Shown: one piece after another, positions 33,576 through 42,378 of the stretch
How positions within the stretch are numbered: position 1 is the stretch's first letter
Layout of the letters: each line of letters starts with the position of its first letter
NCBI GenBank assembly: GCA_049317265.1
Contig: JBMOIP010000021.1
Location: 14,246-78,245 of the forward strand
Source: CAIVAT01 sp049317265
GTDB taxonomy: Bacteria > Bacteroidota > Bacteroidia > Bacteroidales > FEN-979
Length of the DNA: 64,000 nt
Direction: 5' to 3'
Translations under genes and position numbers: made by a program
Notes under the pieces: model-generated
Databases searched by the model: none
The model's input: only the letters and a program-made list of their open reading frames with translations
What the model was told of the DNA's origin: nothing

Positions 33576-34547
33576 ATGTCGATCAGTATCTCCAATATTA
33601 CCAAACTCTATGGCACCCAGAAGGCGCTGGATGCTGTTTCCCTTGAGATCAAGCCCGGTGGCATCACGGGACTGCTTGGCCCGAATGGTGCAGGTAAGAG
33701 TACCCTGATGAAAATCCTTACCTGCTTTATTCCTCCCACTTCAGGAGATGCCTCTGTGTGCGGCTTCGATGTACTGGAACAATCCATTGAAGTGAGAAAA
33801 AAAGTGGGATACCTTCCCGAAAACAACCCGCTCTACCTTGATCTTTACGTAAGGGAGTTCCTTGGATTCATAGCCGGAACCCATCAACTAAAGGGGAATG
33901 TCGCTCTGCGGATAAGTGAAATGATAGAAATGACAGGACTTCAGACCGAACAGCATAAGAAAATCGGCGCTTTATCAAAAGGATACCGCCAGCGGGTCGG
34001 CCTGGCCCAGGCGATGATCCACGACCCGGAGGTTCTCATTCTGGATGAACCAACCTCCGGTCTTGATCCGAACCAGCTGCTTGAAATACGAAACCTGATT
34101 TCGGAGGTTGGCAGGACCAAAACAGTCATGATGTCGACCCATATCATGCAGGAGGTGGAAGCGGTTTGCAACAGGGCCATCATCATTCACAAAGGGCGCA
34201 TTGTTGCCGACGATTCCACACAAAACCTGCAGCACCTTGCCACCGCCAGTGTCATCATTAAGGTGGAATTCGACATACCTGTTCACGGCGGACTTTTCAA
34301 AGCGATTCCCGGCGTGCTTGACATAAATCTCCCCGTCCTGGACGAGGTTACCGGAGGATCAAAAACAGGGAAATTACCATTTTCAGCCTCCGGCCGGGAA
34401 TCCTGTAACTGGCATATCACCTCTGCTCCCGGCAGCGACATCAGGGCTGCGGTTTTTCAGTTTGCCGTTGACCGGAAGCTTACTGTACTTTCGATGCACC
34501 GGGAAGAACAGCGGCTTGAAGATGTTTTCCAGGAACTCACCCGGTAA
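33576..34547 (+). CDS. gldA: ABC transporter ATPase, GldA-like
   Basis: This 323-residue ATP-binding subunit has Walker A GLLGPNGAGKSTLMKIL (residues about 31-47), a Q-loop region, signature ALSKGYRQRVGLAQAM and Walker B VLILDEPTSGLDPNQL, followed by the H-loop STHIMQEV. The segment VRKKVGYLPENNPLYLDLYVREFLGFIAG closely matches the gliding-associated ATPase GldA of Bacteroidota, which works with permeases GldF/GldG. The C-terminal 100 residues form the extra domain of this subfamily. No permease gene lies next to it here, so function with GldFG is inferred, and many non-gliding Bacteroidota carry the gene too. It has its own promoter. Confidence 0.82.
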   Translation: MSISISNITKLYGTQKALDAVSLEIKPGGITGLLGPNGAGKSTLMKILTCFIPPTSGDASVCGFDVLEQSIEVRKKVGYLPENNPLYLDLYVREFLGFIAGTHQLKGNVALRISEMIEMTGLQTEQHKKIGALSKGYRQRVGLAQAMIHDPEVLILDEPTSGLDPNQLLEIRNLISEVGRTKTVMMSTHIMQEVEAVCNRAIIIHKGRIVADDSTQNLQHLATASVIIKVEFDIPVHGGLFKAIPGVLDINLPVLDEVTGGSKTGKLPFSASGRESCNWHITSAPGSDIRAAVFQFAVDRKLTVLSMHREEQRLEDVFQELTR

Positions 34548-34579
34548 CATCGCTCATCCATCCCAATCTTCCATCTTTT

Positions 34580-34609
34580 TTTGCCTTATAAGAATTTTTA
34601 GTATTTTTG
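34580..34609 (+). promoter_or_regulatory. promoter of metK
   Basis: TTTG at 34580-34583, an 18-base spacer and TATTTTTG at 34602-34609 match the Bacteroidota consensus. The leader to the metK ATG would be about 130 bases. It contains a heptamer array at its end and no SAM riboswitch that I can recognise. Confidence 0.7.
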
Positions 34610-34709
34610 TGCCCGAAAAGTGGACAGATTTGATTGATTGCAACCACTGGAAAAAAATGCTAAAACACAATTTCCTCCCATCAATCGCAAATCATTTTCA
34701 TTTTCCTGA

Positions 34710-34740
34710 ATCGTAAATCATAAATCGTAAATCGTAAATA
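34710..34740. repeat. heptamer array ATCGTAA in the metK leader
   Basis: Four to five 7-base units (ATCGTAA, ATCATAA, ATCGTAA, ATCGTAA) directly precede the metK start region. Confidence 0.65.
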
Positions 34741-34747
34741 ATAGTTT

Positions 34748-36091
34748 ATGGGATATTTATTCACATCGGAGTCTGTTTCAGAAGGACATCCGGATAAGGT
34801 AGCCGATCAGATATCAGATGCATTGCTTGATGAGTTCATGAAATGGGATCCTGAGTCTAAAGTGGCTTGTGAAACATTTGTAACCACAGGGCTTGTTGTC
34901 TGTGGAGGAGAAGTAAGAACCCAGGGATGGGTTGACGTACAGGAGACTGCCCGCCGTGTAATCCGCGAAATCGGCTATACCAAGGCAGAATATCGGTTCG
35001 ACAGCGATTCCTGCGGGGTGATCTCCACCATTCATGAACAGTCATCCGATATCAACCAGGGTGTGGTCAGGGAAAAGAAAGAGGACCAGGGTGCCGGCGA
35101 CCAGGGAATGATGTTCGGCTATGCCTGCAATGAGATGGAAAACCTTATGCCGATGTCGGTCGAACTCGCCCACATTTTCCTCCAGGAACTTGCAGCAATA
35201 CGCAAGGAGGGCAAGCAGATGAAGTATCTCCGGCCCGATAGCAAATCACAGGTGACCATCGAATATGATGACCTCGGAAAACCGATGCGTATCGATACCA
35301 TCGTCGTAAGCACCCAGCATGATGATTTCGTCCAGCCATCCGGAAAATCCGACAAGGCTGAAAAGGTTGCAGAGAAGGCGATGCAGGACAAGATCAGGGA
35401 AGATGTTCAGAAAATCCTGATCCCAAGGGTAAAAAAGACCCTGCCGGCAAAGATCCAGAAGCTTTTCCAGGGCGATTTCAAACTCCATGTGAACCCTACA
35501 GGAAAGTTCGTCATTGGCGGACCTCACGGGGATACCGGTCTCACTGGCCGTAAAATCATTGTAGACACCTATGGGGGCCACGGAGCCCATGGCGGTGGCG
35601 CGTTCTCAGGCAAGGATCCTTCAAAGGTTGACCGTTCAGCCGCATATGCCGCAAGGCATATCGCCAAAAACATGGTTGCTGCAGGTGTTGCCGACCAGGT
35701 GCTGATCCAGGTTGCCTATGCCATTGGCGTTGCACAGCCAGTTGGCCTTTATGTCAATACTTTTGGAACAGCCAAAGTGAAAGATAAAAAAGGCAATATT
35801 CTCCAGGATGGCGCCATTGCTGAAAAGATCAACAAGGTATTCGACATGCGTCCCTATGCCATTGTCGAACGTTTCGGCCTCAAGAACCCCATCTATCAGC
35901 CAACTGCATCCTATGGCCATTTCGGCAGGGATTTTTACTCGAAAGAGGTTGAAGTTTTTTATCCTGTAAAAGGTTCAAAACCCAAAAAAGCCAATGGAAG
36001 CAGCAAAGAAGTATACAGTAAAAAAGTTGATTTCTTTGGTTGGGAAAAACTCGACTATACTGAGAAGCTCAGGAAGGAATTCGGGCTTTAA
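34748..36091 (+). CDS. metK: S-adenosylmethionine synthetase
   Basis: This 447-residue enzyme makes SAM from methionine and ATP. Characteristic parts: FTSESVSEGHPDKVADQISDALLDE (His and Asp of the phosphate/metal site, residues 6-30), FVTTGLVVCGGEV, GAGDQGMMFGYA, FVIGGPHGDTGLTGRKIIVDTYGG, GGGAFSGKDPSKVDRSAAYAAR and YGHFGRDFY. It is longer than the E. coli enzyme (384 aa), with extra segments around residues 185-215 and at the C-terminus, as in other Bacteroidota. Its 3' end overlaps by 98 bases the open frame of the next gene. Confidence 0.97.
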   Translation: MGYLFTSESVSEGHPDKVADQISDALLDEFMKWDPESKVACETFVTTGLVVCGGEVRTQGWVDVQETARRVIREIGYTKAEYRFDSDSCGVISTIHEQSSDINQGVVREKKEDQGAGDQGMMFGYACNEMENLMPMSVELAHIFLQELAAIRKEGKQMKYLRPDSKSQVTIEYDDLGKPMRIDTIVVSTQHDDFVQPSGKSDKAEKVAEKAMQDKIREDVQKILIPRVKKTLPAKIQKLFQGDFKLHVNPTGKFVIGGPHGDTGLTGRKIIVDTYGGHGAHGGGAFSGKDPSKVDRSAAYAARHIAKNMVAAGVADQVLIQVAYAIGVAQPVGLYVNTFGTAKVKDKKGNILQDGAIAEKINKVFDMRPYAIVERFGLKNPIYQPTASYGHFGRDFYSKEVEVFYPVKGSKPKKANGSSKEVYSKKVDFFGWEKLDYTEKLRKEFGL

Positions 36092-36995
36092 TCTCAGACC
36101 TGCCAGGTTACTCTTCCTGTTTTTACTGCTCTTTCAATCGGTTGCACTTTTCGCGCAGATTGATATCCAGCGCTATACCACAGCAACAGATACGTTTTAC
36201 TGGAAAAGATACATTCACATTCCAAAACCGCCCGGGGTCAGCCTGCGGCGGTTTTCTGTTTCAAATTCCTCAAAACATATCGATGCATTTCTACGGCATA
36301 ACCTCAGCCAGGTGATTCAAAATGCCAGGGATTCGTCCCTTCTGTTCCCTGTAAAGGAGTTGAAGAAGTATCTTTTCCCGGTTGACATCAACGGGGATAA
36401 ACTGCCGGATATGATCTTTAACGGAACAGGCGGCAAGGGTCCGGAAATGGTTAAAATATGGCTGAACAGGCGTGACACCTTTATCCTCATCTTTGAAGAT
36501 TACCAGTATATCACAAAATTCAGAAAAACCGGGGCCAGCCTGGTGGACCTGCAGACAGGCGATATAGGTTCAGGGGATGACTATCTCTATTTTACACGCG
36601 ACTACCGGGTTGATTCAGAAAGCGAAAACCCGGCTTTTGTGAAAGGCAAACAAGTGGTGTCATATAAATACACGGAAGAACCCCAGAGATACTATCCTGT
36701 TCCTATTCCGTTTGTTGCCGTGGCAGATACGATGCTGGTGCGTGCTTCGGCAGCCCGGCAGGACGAACCCTTCAACCCAAAGCTGGATACTTTCGGCAAC
36801 ATCCTGGCAAAGTACCGGGCCAAAGCAAGGGGTGTTGTACTGGCATACAAATCGAACGGACAGGGTAACGACTGGTTTTTTGTGGAGATCCAGCCATCCA
36901 CCCTTCCTTCTGCATCCATCCTTTATGGTCTTGAAAAGGTTCCAACCTTCATCCGCGGATGGGTTTCAGGACGGTCGATACAGCTGGTTCCCTAG
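35994..36995 (+). CDS. exported protein of unknown function, overlapping the end of metK
   Basis: The frame holds 333 codons from an ATG inside metK. I recognise no family. A hydrophobic segment LLFLFLLLFQSVALFAQ (residues about 39-55) looks like a signal peptide ending at AQ, but the residues before it are read out of frame through metK. No ATG or GTG occurs between the metK stop and the hydrophobic segment, so the real start is the ATG at 35994, a TTG near 36036, or an unusual codon. The mature part has VDINGDKLPDMIFNGTGGKGPEM, reminiscent of FG-GAP/calcium-loop phrasing, and a beta-rich remainder. It ends just before a bidirectional terminator. Function is unknown. Confidence 0.65.
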   Translation: MEAAKKYTVKKLISLVGKNSTILRSSGRNSGFNLRPARLLFLFLLLFQSVALFAQIDIQRYTTATDTFYWKRYIHIPKPPGVSLRRFSVSNSSKHIDAFLRHNLSQVIQNARDSSLLFPVKELKKYLFPVDINGDKLPDMIFNGTGGKGPEMVKIWLNRRDTFILIFEDYQYITKFRKTGASLVDLQTGDIGSGDDYLYFTRDYRVDSESENPAFVKGKQVVSYKYTEEPQRYYPVPIPFVAVADTMLVRASAARQDEPFNPKLDTFGNILAKYRAKARGVVLAYKSNGQGNDWFFVEIQPSTLPSASILYGLEKVPTFIRGWVSGRSIQLVP

Positions 36996-37006
36996 CAGGA
37001 TTTCAA

Positions 37007-37036
37007 AAAAAAGGCTGCCGGTTCGGGCAGCCTTTT
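37007..37036. terminator. bidirectional intrinsic terminator
   Basis: The stem AAGGCTGCC/GGCAGCCTT with a 6-base loop is flanked by an A run on the left and TTTT on the right. It sits between the convergent genes ending at 36995 and 37054 and can serve both. Confidence 0.85.
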
Positions 37037-37053
37037 CAACATATTATTTGCTA

Positions 37054-37797
37054 TCAGTGCTTTACGATCAGTTTTTTAGTCTGACTTACCTTTCCATCAA
37101 TTAAAAGAGAACAAAAATAGATTCCATCACGAAGATCCAGCGTGTTAATGGAAACTTTACCTGTAGATGATGGCAGCAACAGGTTTTGAACTTCTGAACC
37201 AAGGAGATCACGTACAACGATTGATCCTTCTGCTCCTGAAGGCATTGAATAGGAACAATTTGCATTTACAGATGCGGGATTTGGGTAGATCCCCGAGAGA
37301 ACTCCCATCCTGGAGGTGTTCTCATCAACACCCAGTGGGAAAGAGGTGTATTTCACCGTGACGCTTACAGAGTCGTTAACATTTGCCCTGTCATAAAAGA
37401 CCCAGCGGACCACGCTTTCGCCGACTTTAAAATGGTTGAAGGCAATTTGGGTATAGTGACCAACAAATTCCGTGTTGGTTTCGCCGGCGGGGATTGCCTG
37501 GGAATTTGGTGAAATATTCGTTGTGGCAGGATAGCAGCCACCTGCCCAGCACATGGTAATTTCGGTTGAATCGAGCATGGTAAGTTCTACCTTTTTACAC
37601 AGAACACTTACGGGATTACTGCTGACGTTCTTTACATTGAAATAGGTAATAAGTTCAGCGCTGTCGGGCGTGCCAACCTGAAGGATGGTGGCGTTCGGTG
37701 CAATGGTGCCACCAATATTAGAAAGGGAAAGGCTTTGTGAATAGCCATAAATCGCCACAATGGACAGCAGGCATGCAGAAAGTATCAATCTTTTCAT
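37054..37797 (-). CDS. small T9SS type A sorting-domain protein
   Basis: This 247-residue protein has a signal peptide (MKRLILSACLLSIVAIYGYS) and a beta-rich domain of unknown family containing a short disulfide-like MCWAGGC motif (near residue 85). The C-terminal T9SS type A sorting domain reads GIYPNPASVNANCSYSMP, then DLRDGIYFCSLLIDGK and KKLIVKH. It is probably delivered to the cell surface by the T9SS. It is divergent from the Omp28 gene at 37913, with paired -7 boxes in the shared 115-base region, so the two may respond together. Confidence 0.85.
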   Translation of the reverse strand: MKRLILSACLLSIVAIYGYSQSLSLSNIGGTIAPNATILQVGTPDSAELITYFNVKNVSSNPVSVLCKKVELTMLDSTEITMCWAGGCYPATTNISPNSQAIPAGETNTEFVGHYTQIAFNHFKVGESVVRWVFYDRANVNDSVSVTVKYTSFPLGVDENTSRMGVLSGIYPNPASVNANCSYSMPSGAEGSIVVRDLLGSEVQNLLLPSSTGKVSINTLDLRDGIYFCSLLIDGKVSQTKKLIVKH

Positions 37798-37828
37798 ATT
37801 GTTTTTTTTAGTTTCCTGGTTTATGTTG

Positions 37829-37836
37829 CAAATTTA
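37829..37836 (-). promoter_or_regulatory. -7 element for the T9SS protein at 37054 (TAAATTTG)
   Basis: A minus-strand TAnnTTTG match lies 32 bases before the ATG at 37797. No -33 box has normal spacing. Confidence 0.45.
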
Positions 37837-37878
37837 CAACAATTTTCAATTGCCGATGGAAACGACCATAATATTTGT

Positions 37879-37886
37879 TATTTTTG
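37879..37886 (+). promoter_or_regulatory. -7 element for the Omp28 gene (TATTTTTG)
   Basis: A plus-strand TAnnTTTG match lies 27 bases before the ATG at 37913 and supports that start over longer in-frame starts at 37760 and beyond. Confidence 0.5.
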
Positions 37887-37912
37887 TAATGGTTATAAAC
37901 AAAACAGAAGAC

Positions 37913-39607
37913 ATGAAAAATTTAATACTATTTATCGCCTTATCCTCCATCCTGGTTACAGGCTACAGTCAATCGCAGCGATTGGTTATGCTCGAGGAGT
38001 TCACCTCAGCAACTTGCGGGCCCTGTGTCAGCAAGAACACCCAGTTCCACACATGGCAAACCCAGAATCCAGATAAATTCACCTCTATCTATTACCATGT
38101 GAACTGGCCTGCTGCCGGAGATCCCATGAACCTTGCAAATCCAACGGAAGCCGCAGCCAGGGTAAGTTATTATATGAGTCCGACCAACATGTACGTTCCA
38201 TATTCAGTGCTTGACGGGAACTATTACAACGGGAGTGCCGGCGGATGGAACATGACAACCATAGACACCAGGTATGCCGTACCATCTCCGTTTGAGATCC
38301 AGTTACAGCACAGGGTCTCCGCCGCACAGGACACTGTTTATTCAACCATGCTCATTAAATGCACGCAAGCTGTTTCCGCCAGTATAACCGCGCACAACGT
38401 GGTCATTGAGAAATGGATTCACTTTAACTCAGCACCATGTGCCAGTTCAAACGGGGAGCGGGATTTTTACAATGTGATGAAGAAAATGATTCCGGGTTCA
38501 ACAGGTACGACCCTGCCAAACTCCATGGTTGCCGGCGATTATGTATTGCTCGAAGGTTCCTGGAAAGTCGGAACGGTTTATGATTTCAGCCAGATCGCTT
38601 CCATTGGATTCGTCCAGGATAAAAGCACAAAGGAGATCTACCAGACGGCAAACAGCTCGGCCAGCGCCCCGGTACTCCCGTACAACACCGACCTGCAGAT
38701 TCTTGAAATCAGCAATGTTTTGCCAAAAACCTGTAAGAACAAGGTATCCCCGTTTGTAAAGGTCAGGAACAACGGAAACAATCCTGTTACCAGCATGGTC
38801 ATCAAATACAAAATCAATGATGGTACCACCAACAGTTTCACCTGGAATGGAACACTGGGAAGCATGCAAAAAACGGTGATTTCCTTACCTGAATACAGTT
38901 ATGACATTCTTGCCCAGAATACGCTGACTGTTTTCTCCACAGACCCGAACAGCATTGCCGATCAGTATCCCAAAAACGATACCCTGAAGTTTAACTTCAC
39001 CCCATCGCCGGTCTCCACCGATCAGATCAAGGTGGCCATCAGAACCGATAATTTACCGCAGGAAACTACCTGGCAAATCAGGAATTCACTGGATGTAGTC
39101 GTGGCCAGCGGCGGGCCTTATGCCGATCCCAACAAGCTGTTCCAGCAAACAATTACCCTGCCCAAGGCTGATTGCTACACCTTCCAGATCAACGATACGG
39201 GCGGAAACGGGATTTGCTGTACCAATGGAAACGGCGGGTATGAAGTTTCTTCAAACGGAAGCTCCATCAAACAGGGCGGTTCTTTCGCTTATGCCGAATC
39301 GTGTGAATTCTGGATGGATGCCCCGGTAACCGTTGCTGAAATCAACATCTCCAACCCACTGGTTGTCTATCCGAATCCAATTGACGGTTCCTCAACGGTA
39401 TCATTCTTCGTTAAACACAACAACACCGTTCAAATGAACCTTTACAGTGCCTTTGGACAACTCGTTAACACAACATCACTGGGAAATCTCACGGCCGGAC
39501 AGCATGAAACTACAATTGACGGTCAGAATCTTAAACCTGGTGTATATATCCTGCAGCTGAATACAGGCACGGAGGTCTATTCCCGCAAAGTTTCAGTAGT
39601 TCGTTAA
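37913..39607 (+). CDS. Omp28-family thioredoxin-fold protein with T9SS sorting domain
   Basis: The open frame extends upstream to 37760, but the ATG at 37913 gives a clean signal peptide (MKNLILFIALSSILVTGYSQ) and follows a promoter, for 564 residues. The N-terminal half is Omp28-like with a thioredoxin-type site: MLEEFTSATCGPCVSKN (residues about 23-40, CxxC-like CGPC). Later HNVVIEKWIHF and VGTVYDFSQIASIGFVQD are typical of the family. A beta-sandwich region follows (CKNKVSPFVKVRNNG). The C-terminus is a T9SS type A sorting domain (VVYPNPIDGSSTVSF, LKPGVYILQLNTG, SRKVSVVR). The CGPC motif suggests a surface disulfide function, although Omp28 activity is not established. It converges with the Smr gene with stops adjacent. 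Confidence 0.88.
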   Translation: MKNLILFIALSSILVTGYSQSQRLVMLEEFTSATCGPCVSKNTQFHTWQTQNPDKFTSIYYHVNWPAAGDPMNLANPTEAAARVSYYMSPTNMYVPYSVLDGNYYNGSAGGWNMTTIDTRYAVPSPFEIQLQHRVSAAQDTVYSTMLIKCTQAVSASITAHNVVIEKWIHFNSAPCASSNGERDFYNVMKKMIPGSTGTTLPNSMVAGDYVLLEGSWKVGTVYDFSQIASIGFVQDKSTKEIYQTANSSASAPVLPYNTDLQILEISNVLPKTCKNKVSPFVKVRNNGNNPVTSMVIKYKINDGTTNSFTWNGTLGSMQKTVISLPEYSYDILAQNTLTVFSTDPNSIADQYPKNDTLKFNFTPSPVSTDQIKVAIRTDNLPQETTWQIRNSLDVVVASGGPYADPNKLFQQTITLPKADCYTFQINDTGGNGICCTNGNGGYEVSSNGSSIKQGGSFAYAESCEFWMDAPVTVAEINISNPLVVYPNPIDGSSTVSFFVKHNNTVQMNLYSAFGQLVNTTSLGNLTAGQHETTIDGQNLKPGVYILQLNTGTEVYSRKVSVVR

Positions 39608-40663
39608 TTAACCATTTGAAGGAATCCTGATTTCAAGGGCTCCTACACCATATTGCGCCATGGGGGCATCGAAGAACTCGATGCCCTCCTGCTTTTTAAG
39701 CAATTCGAGGAGGTTTGCGCGAAGTACGCCATTCCCCACACCATGGATGAAAACCACCCGGCGAAAATGAGACTCAATGGCGCTGTCAAGACATTTCAGG
39801 AAGTAGTTTTTCTGGAAGTCAAGAATCTCGGATTTTTCCAGATTTGCCGGGTCATCCACCAATTCGTGGATATGCAGGTCGACAACTGCCTCCTGGGGGG
39901 ACACCCGATGGCTGTCGATGAATGAAACGTTTGTACTGGCAACCTTTGCGACAGCAGGGGCTTGTGATTCAGAATAAAAGTACTCAGTCAGCGACAACAC
40001 TTTCACAACAATCCCTTTTGCCTGGATGATTGCATTCTCACGGTAGTTACCCTCCTTATAGAACTTTTTTCCCTCAATCCTGAACTCTGAGTTAAAAGGC
40101 GGGAGCAAGGTGTTGCACTGTTCGCGGTGGAAAAGAAACTGAATGCTTCCGTCGGTCCAATGCGTAAGCTGTTCACGGTTAATGGTTTCGATCACCAGCT
40201 TTGAGTCGGGGAAGATACTTCCATAATCCACTCCCTCATAATGTCCTGTCGGAGTTTTTCTGAAAATATTATATAGAATATCATACGAACTGTTGTTGAT
40301 AAGGAACACATCCATCTGACCAGAGATCAGCCACTTTTGATCATGGGGGACAAAAGCCAGGTAGACATCCTCCGACTTCCGGTCCTTTGATAGATGGCCT
40401 GGCAGATTGGTCACACGATCCTCATCCCCGGTATCATCAGCAGCCTCTTCCTGCTGAGGCAATTCAATATTGTAATGCTCTTCAAAAAAGCGCCCTGCCG
40501 AATCGGTCGGATCAATTTTTATCAACTCACTGATCATGGTAGGAATTTCAAATCCATCCTCAATCATGATGCTGACCATTCTGCTATCAATCTCCCTGGC
40601 AACGATGCCGCCACCGGAAGTATTGAGGAATTTTACTTTATCGCCGACTTTGAGGGTGCTCAT
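39608..40663 (-). CDS. DUF2027 protein with C-terminal Smr domain
   Basis: The frame stays open to 41050, but everything above 40663 is translated octamer repeat, so I start at MSTLKVGDKVKFLNTSGGGI for 351 residues. The N-terminal 60 residues look like a small Tudor/KOW-like barrel. The middle is the DUF2027 region (VYLAFVPHDQKWLISGQMDVFLINNSSYDILYNI). The C-terminus is an Smr domain as in MutS2: VVDLHIHELVDD (DLH motif), DSAIESHFRRVVFIHGVGNGVLRANLLELLKK (HGxGxG motif). Smr domains cut DNA or RNA. This Bacteroidota-specific architecture has no firmly known role. Confidence 0.88.
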   Translation of the reverse strand: MSTLKVGDKVKFLNTSGGGIVAREIDSRMVSIMIEDGFEIPTMISELIKIDPTDSAGRFFEEHYNIELPQQEEAADDTGDEDRVTNLPGHLSKDRKSEDVYLAFVPHDQKWLISGQMDVFLINNSSYDILYNIFRKTPTGHYEGVDYGSIFPDSKLVIETINREQLTHWTDGSIQFLFHREQCNTLLPPFNSEFRIEGKKFYKEGNYRENAIIQAKGIVVKVLSLTEYFYSESQAPAVAKVASTNVSFIDSHRVSPQEAVVDLHIHELVDDPANLEKSEILDFQKNYFLKCLDSAIESHFRRVVFIHGVGNGVLRANLLELLKKQEGIEFFDAPMAQYGVGALEIRIPSNG

Positions 40664-40687
40664 TGGTTTAGGTTTTGGTGAAAGAAC

Positions 40688-41012
40688 TGGTGGGCAAGTG
40701 GACGGGTGGACAAGTGGACGGGTGAACGGGTGGACGAGTGGACGAGTGGACAAATGGACAAGGGGGCATTTGGACTGGTACAACAGTTCATACAATTGCT
40801 GCCGTAAAAAATATATTGCAAAGGTACTGTTCTTTTTAGATAAATACACTCCTCCCGCTTCTAAAACCAGCCCGCACTCCTGTTTCCCGGTTCTCACGTC
40901 CGCCTGTCCACCCGTCCACTTGTCCACTCGTCCACTCGTCCGCCTGTCCGCCTGTCCGCCTGTCCACTTGTCCACTCGTCCACTTGTCCACTCGTCCGCC
41001 CGTCCGCCTGAC
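40688..41012. repeat. pair of inverted octamer arrays
   Basis: Bases 40688-40765 are about ten copies of an 8-base unit of the form GTGGAC[AG][AG]. Bases 40897-41012 are about fourteen copies of the reverse complement (GTCCACTT/GTCCGCCT-type). The two arms flank 130 bases of ordinary sequence, so they could fold into a long imperfect hairpin. They lie upstream of the divergent Smr and FadL genes; open frames across them are artefacts. Confidence 0.85.
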
Positions 41013-41114
41013 CCCCTCTGCCTCAATCCATTAAACCCTCCAACAAACATGGCAGATTTTGAATATTAAAAAAAGTAGTAACTTGCGCCCAGTATTAACC
41101 AAAAAAATGTCATT

Positions 41115-42359
41115 ATGAGGAGATTTACAACCCTGCTGTTATTCTTATGTCTGGCAGCAACCACTTCATTCGGAGGTGGGTACCAGGTAGGTTTGCACGG
41201 TGTTCGCAACATCGGCATGGGGCTTATCGGAACTTCGCTGAGCTATGATGCCAGCAGTTTGTTTTACAATCCGGGCGGAGCAGCTTTCGTCAACGAGAAG
41301 TGGAGTTTTTCAGGTGGAGTCAGCCTGATTTTTGCCCGGGGCACCTTTCAGGCAAAGGATGCCAACTACCAGGCTACCATAAAGCATGAGATTAACACCC
41401 CTTTTTATTTTTATGCTGCTTTTAAACCAACCAAAAATCTCAGTGTAGGTATTGCAGTGAATGCCCCTTACGGAAACAGACTGGCATGGAATGATGATGC
41501 CGGCGAAAATTGGAAAGGACGTTACCTTATCAAGGACCTTTCATTTAAAGCAATAACTTATCAACCCACTATTTCTTATAAGTTCGGAAATGTTGTGGGT
41601 ATCGGAGTTGGTTTTGTATATGCCACAGGAACGGTGGAGATGAACAAGTCAATTCCCCTGCAAGGTGTGAATGGCGACGGATCGCTCAACATCAAAGGAA
41701 GCACCAGCAACTATGGCTTCAATGCAGGTATTATGATTCATCCAGACAAAGGATGGAGCATCGGAATTGATTATCGGTCCAAAATTGAGATGAAGGTAAA
41801 AGGTGCGGACGCCAATTTCATAGTCCCCCAGTCACTCAGCACAAAATTTCCCGCCACCAACAAAGTGGACGTTATGCTGCCCTTGCCTGCCAATCTCGAT
41901 CTTGGCGCTTCCTATGAATTTGGTAAAAACAACCAATGGATGATTGGTGTAAATCTTTGCTACGTATTCTGGAGCACCTATGACTCCCTGGTATTCGATT
42001 TCCAGACCAAAACTGACGCCATTAACCGCACAGCCAATGCTGCCTTATACACAAACCAGATGATTGTTCGTGCAGGCGCCCAGTTCAAAGCCGGAAAGGT
42101 TGTCACGTTAAGGGCCGGAGGTTATTATGATCCTTCCCCGGTAAAGAATAACTTCCTCAACCCTCAGACACCCAGCCTGACCGAAATTGGTGTCACCTGC
42201 GGTGTTTCAGTATATCCATTCAAGGGATTCAGCGTCGATGCAGCTTTTCTCTACCTGATGGGAGCCCAGCGCGACGGAACCTATTCACCCGATAATTTTG
42301 CCGGAACATACCGTACAGGTTTCAGCATCCCGGCAATTGGTCTATCATACAGTTTTTAA
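41115..42359 (+). CDS. OmpP1/FadL-family outer-membrane transport protein
   Basis: This 414-residue beta-barrel has a signal peptide (MRRFTTLLLFLCLAATTSFG) followed by the FadL start GGYQVGLHGVRNIGMG and the hallmark SLFYNPGGAAFV (NPA/NPG hatch motif, residues about 52-63). Later strands include GIAVNAPYGNRLAWND and a closing GFSIPAIGLSYSF ending in Phe. FadL proteins let hydrophobic compounds such as long-chain fatty acids cross the outer membrane. The next gene, 19 bases away, is an SGNH-type lipoprotein; this pair is common in Bacteroidota and suggests cooperative handling of a lipid or ester. The substrate is unknown. Confidence 0.92.
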   Translation: MRRFTTLLLFLCLAATTSFGGGYQVGLHGVRNIGMGLIGTSLSYDASSLFYNPGGAAFVNEKWSFSGGVSLIFARGTFQAKDANYQATIKHEINTPFYFYAAFKPTKNLSVGIAVNAPYGNRLAWNDDAGENWKGRYLIKDLSFKAITYQPTISYKFGNVVGIGVGFVYATGTVEMNKSIPLQGVNGDGSLNIKGSTSNYGFNAGIMIHPDKGWSIGIDYRSKIEMKVKGADANFIVPQSLSTKFPATNKVDVMLPLPANLDLGASYEFGKNNQWMIGVNLCYVFWSTYDSLVFDFQTKTDAINRTANAALYTNQMIVRAGAQFKAGKVVTLRAGGYYDPSPVKNNFLNPQTPSLTEIGVTCGVSVYPFKGFSVDAAFLYLMGAQRDGTYSPDNFAGTYRTGFSIPAIGLSYSF

Positions 42360-42378
42360 CTTTTAACACATAACGATT

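Noticed and set aside
34610..34747. Possible SAM riboswitch in the metK leader
   Set aside because: The leader is AT-rich, ends in a heptamer array and shows no conserved stem set of a SAM riboswitch class I know.
40664..41069. Long open frames on both strands with repeated threonine-serine-valine-type peptides
   Set aside because: They are translations of the octamer arrays; an 8-base unit without stops stays open in several frames.
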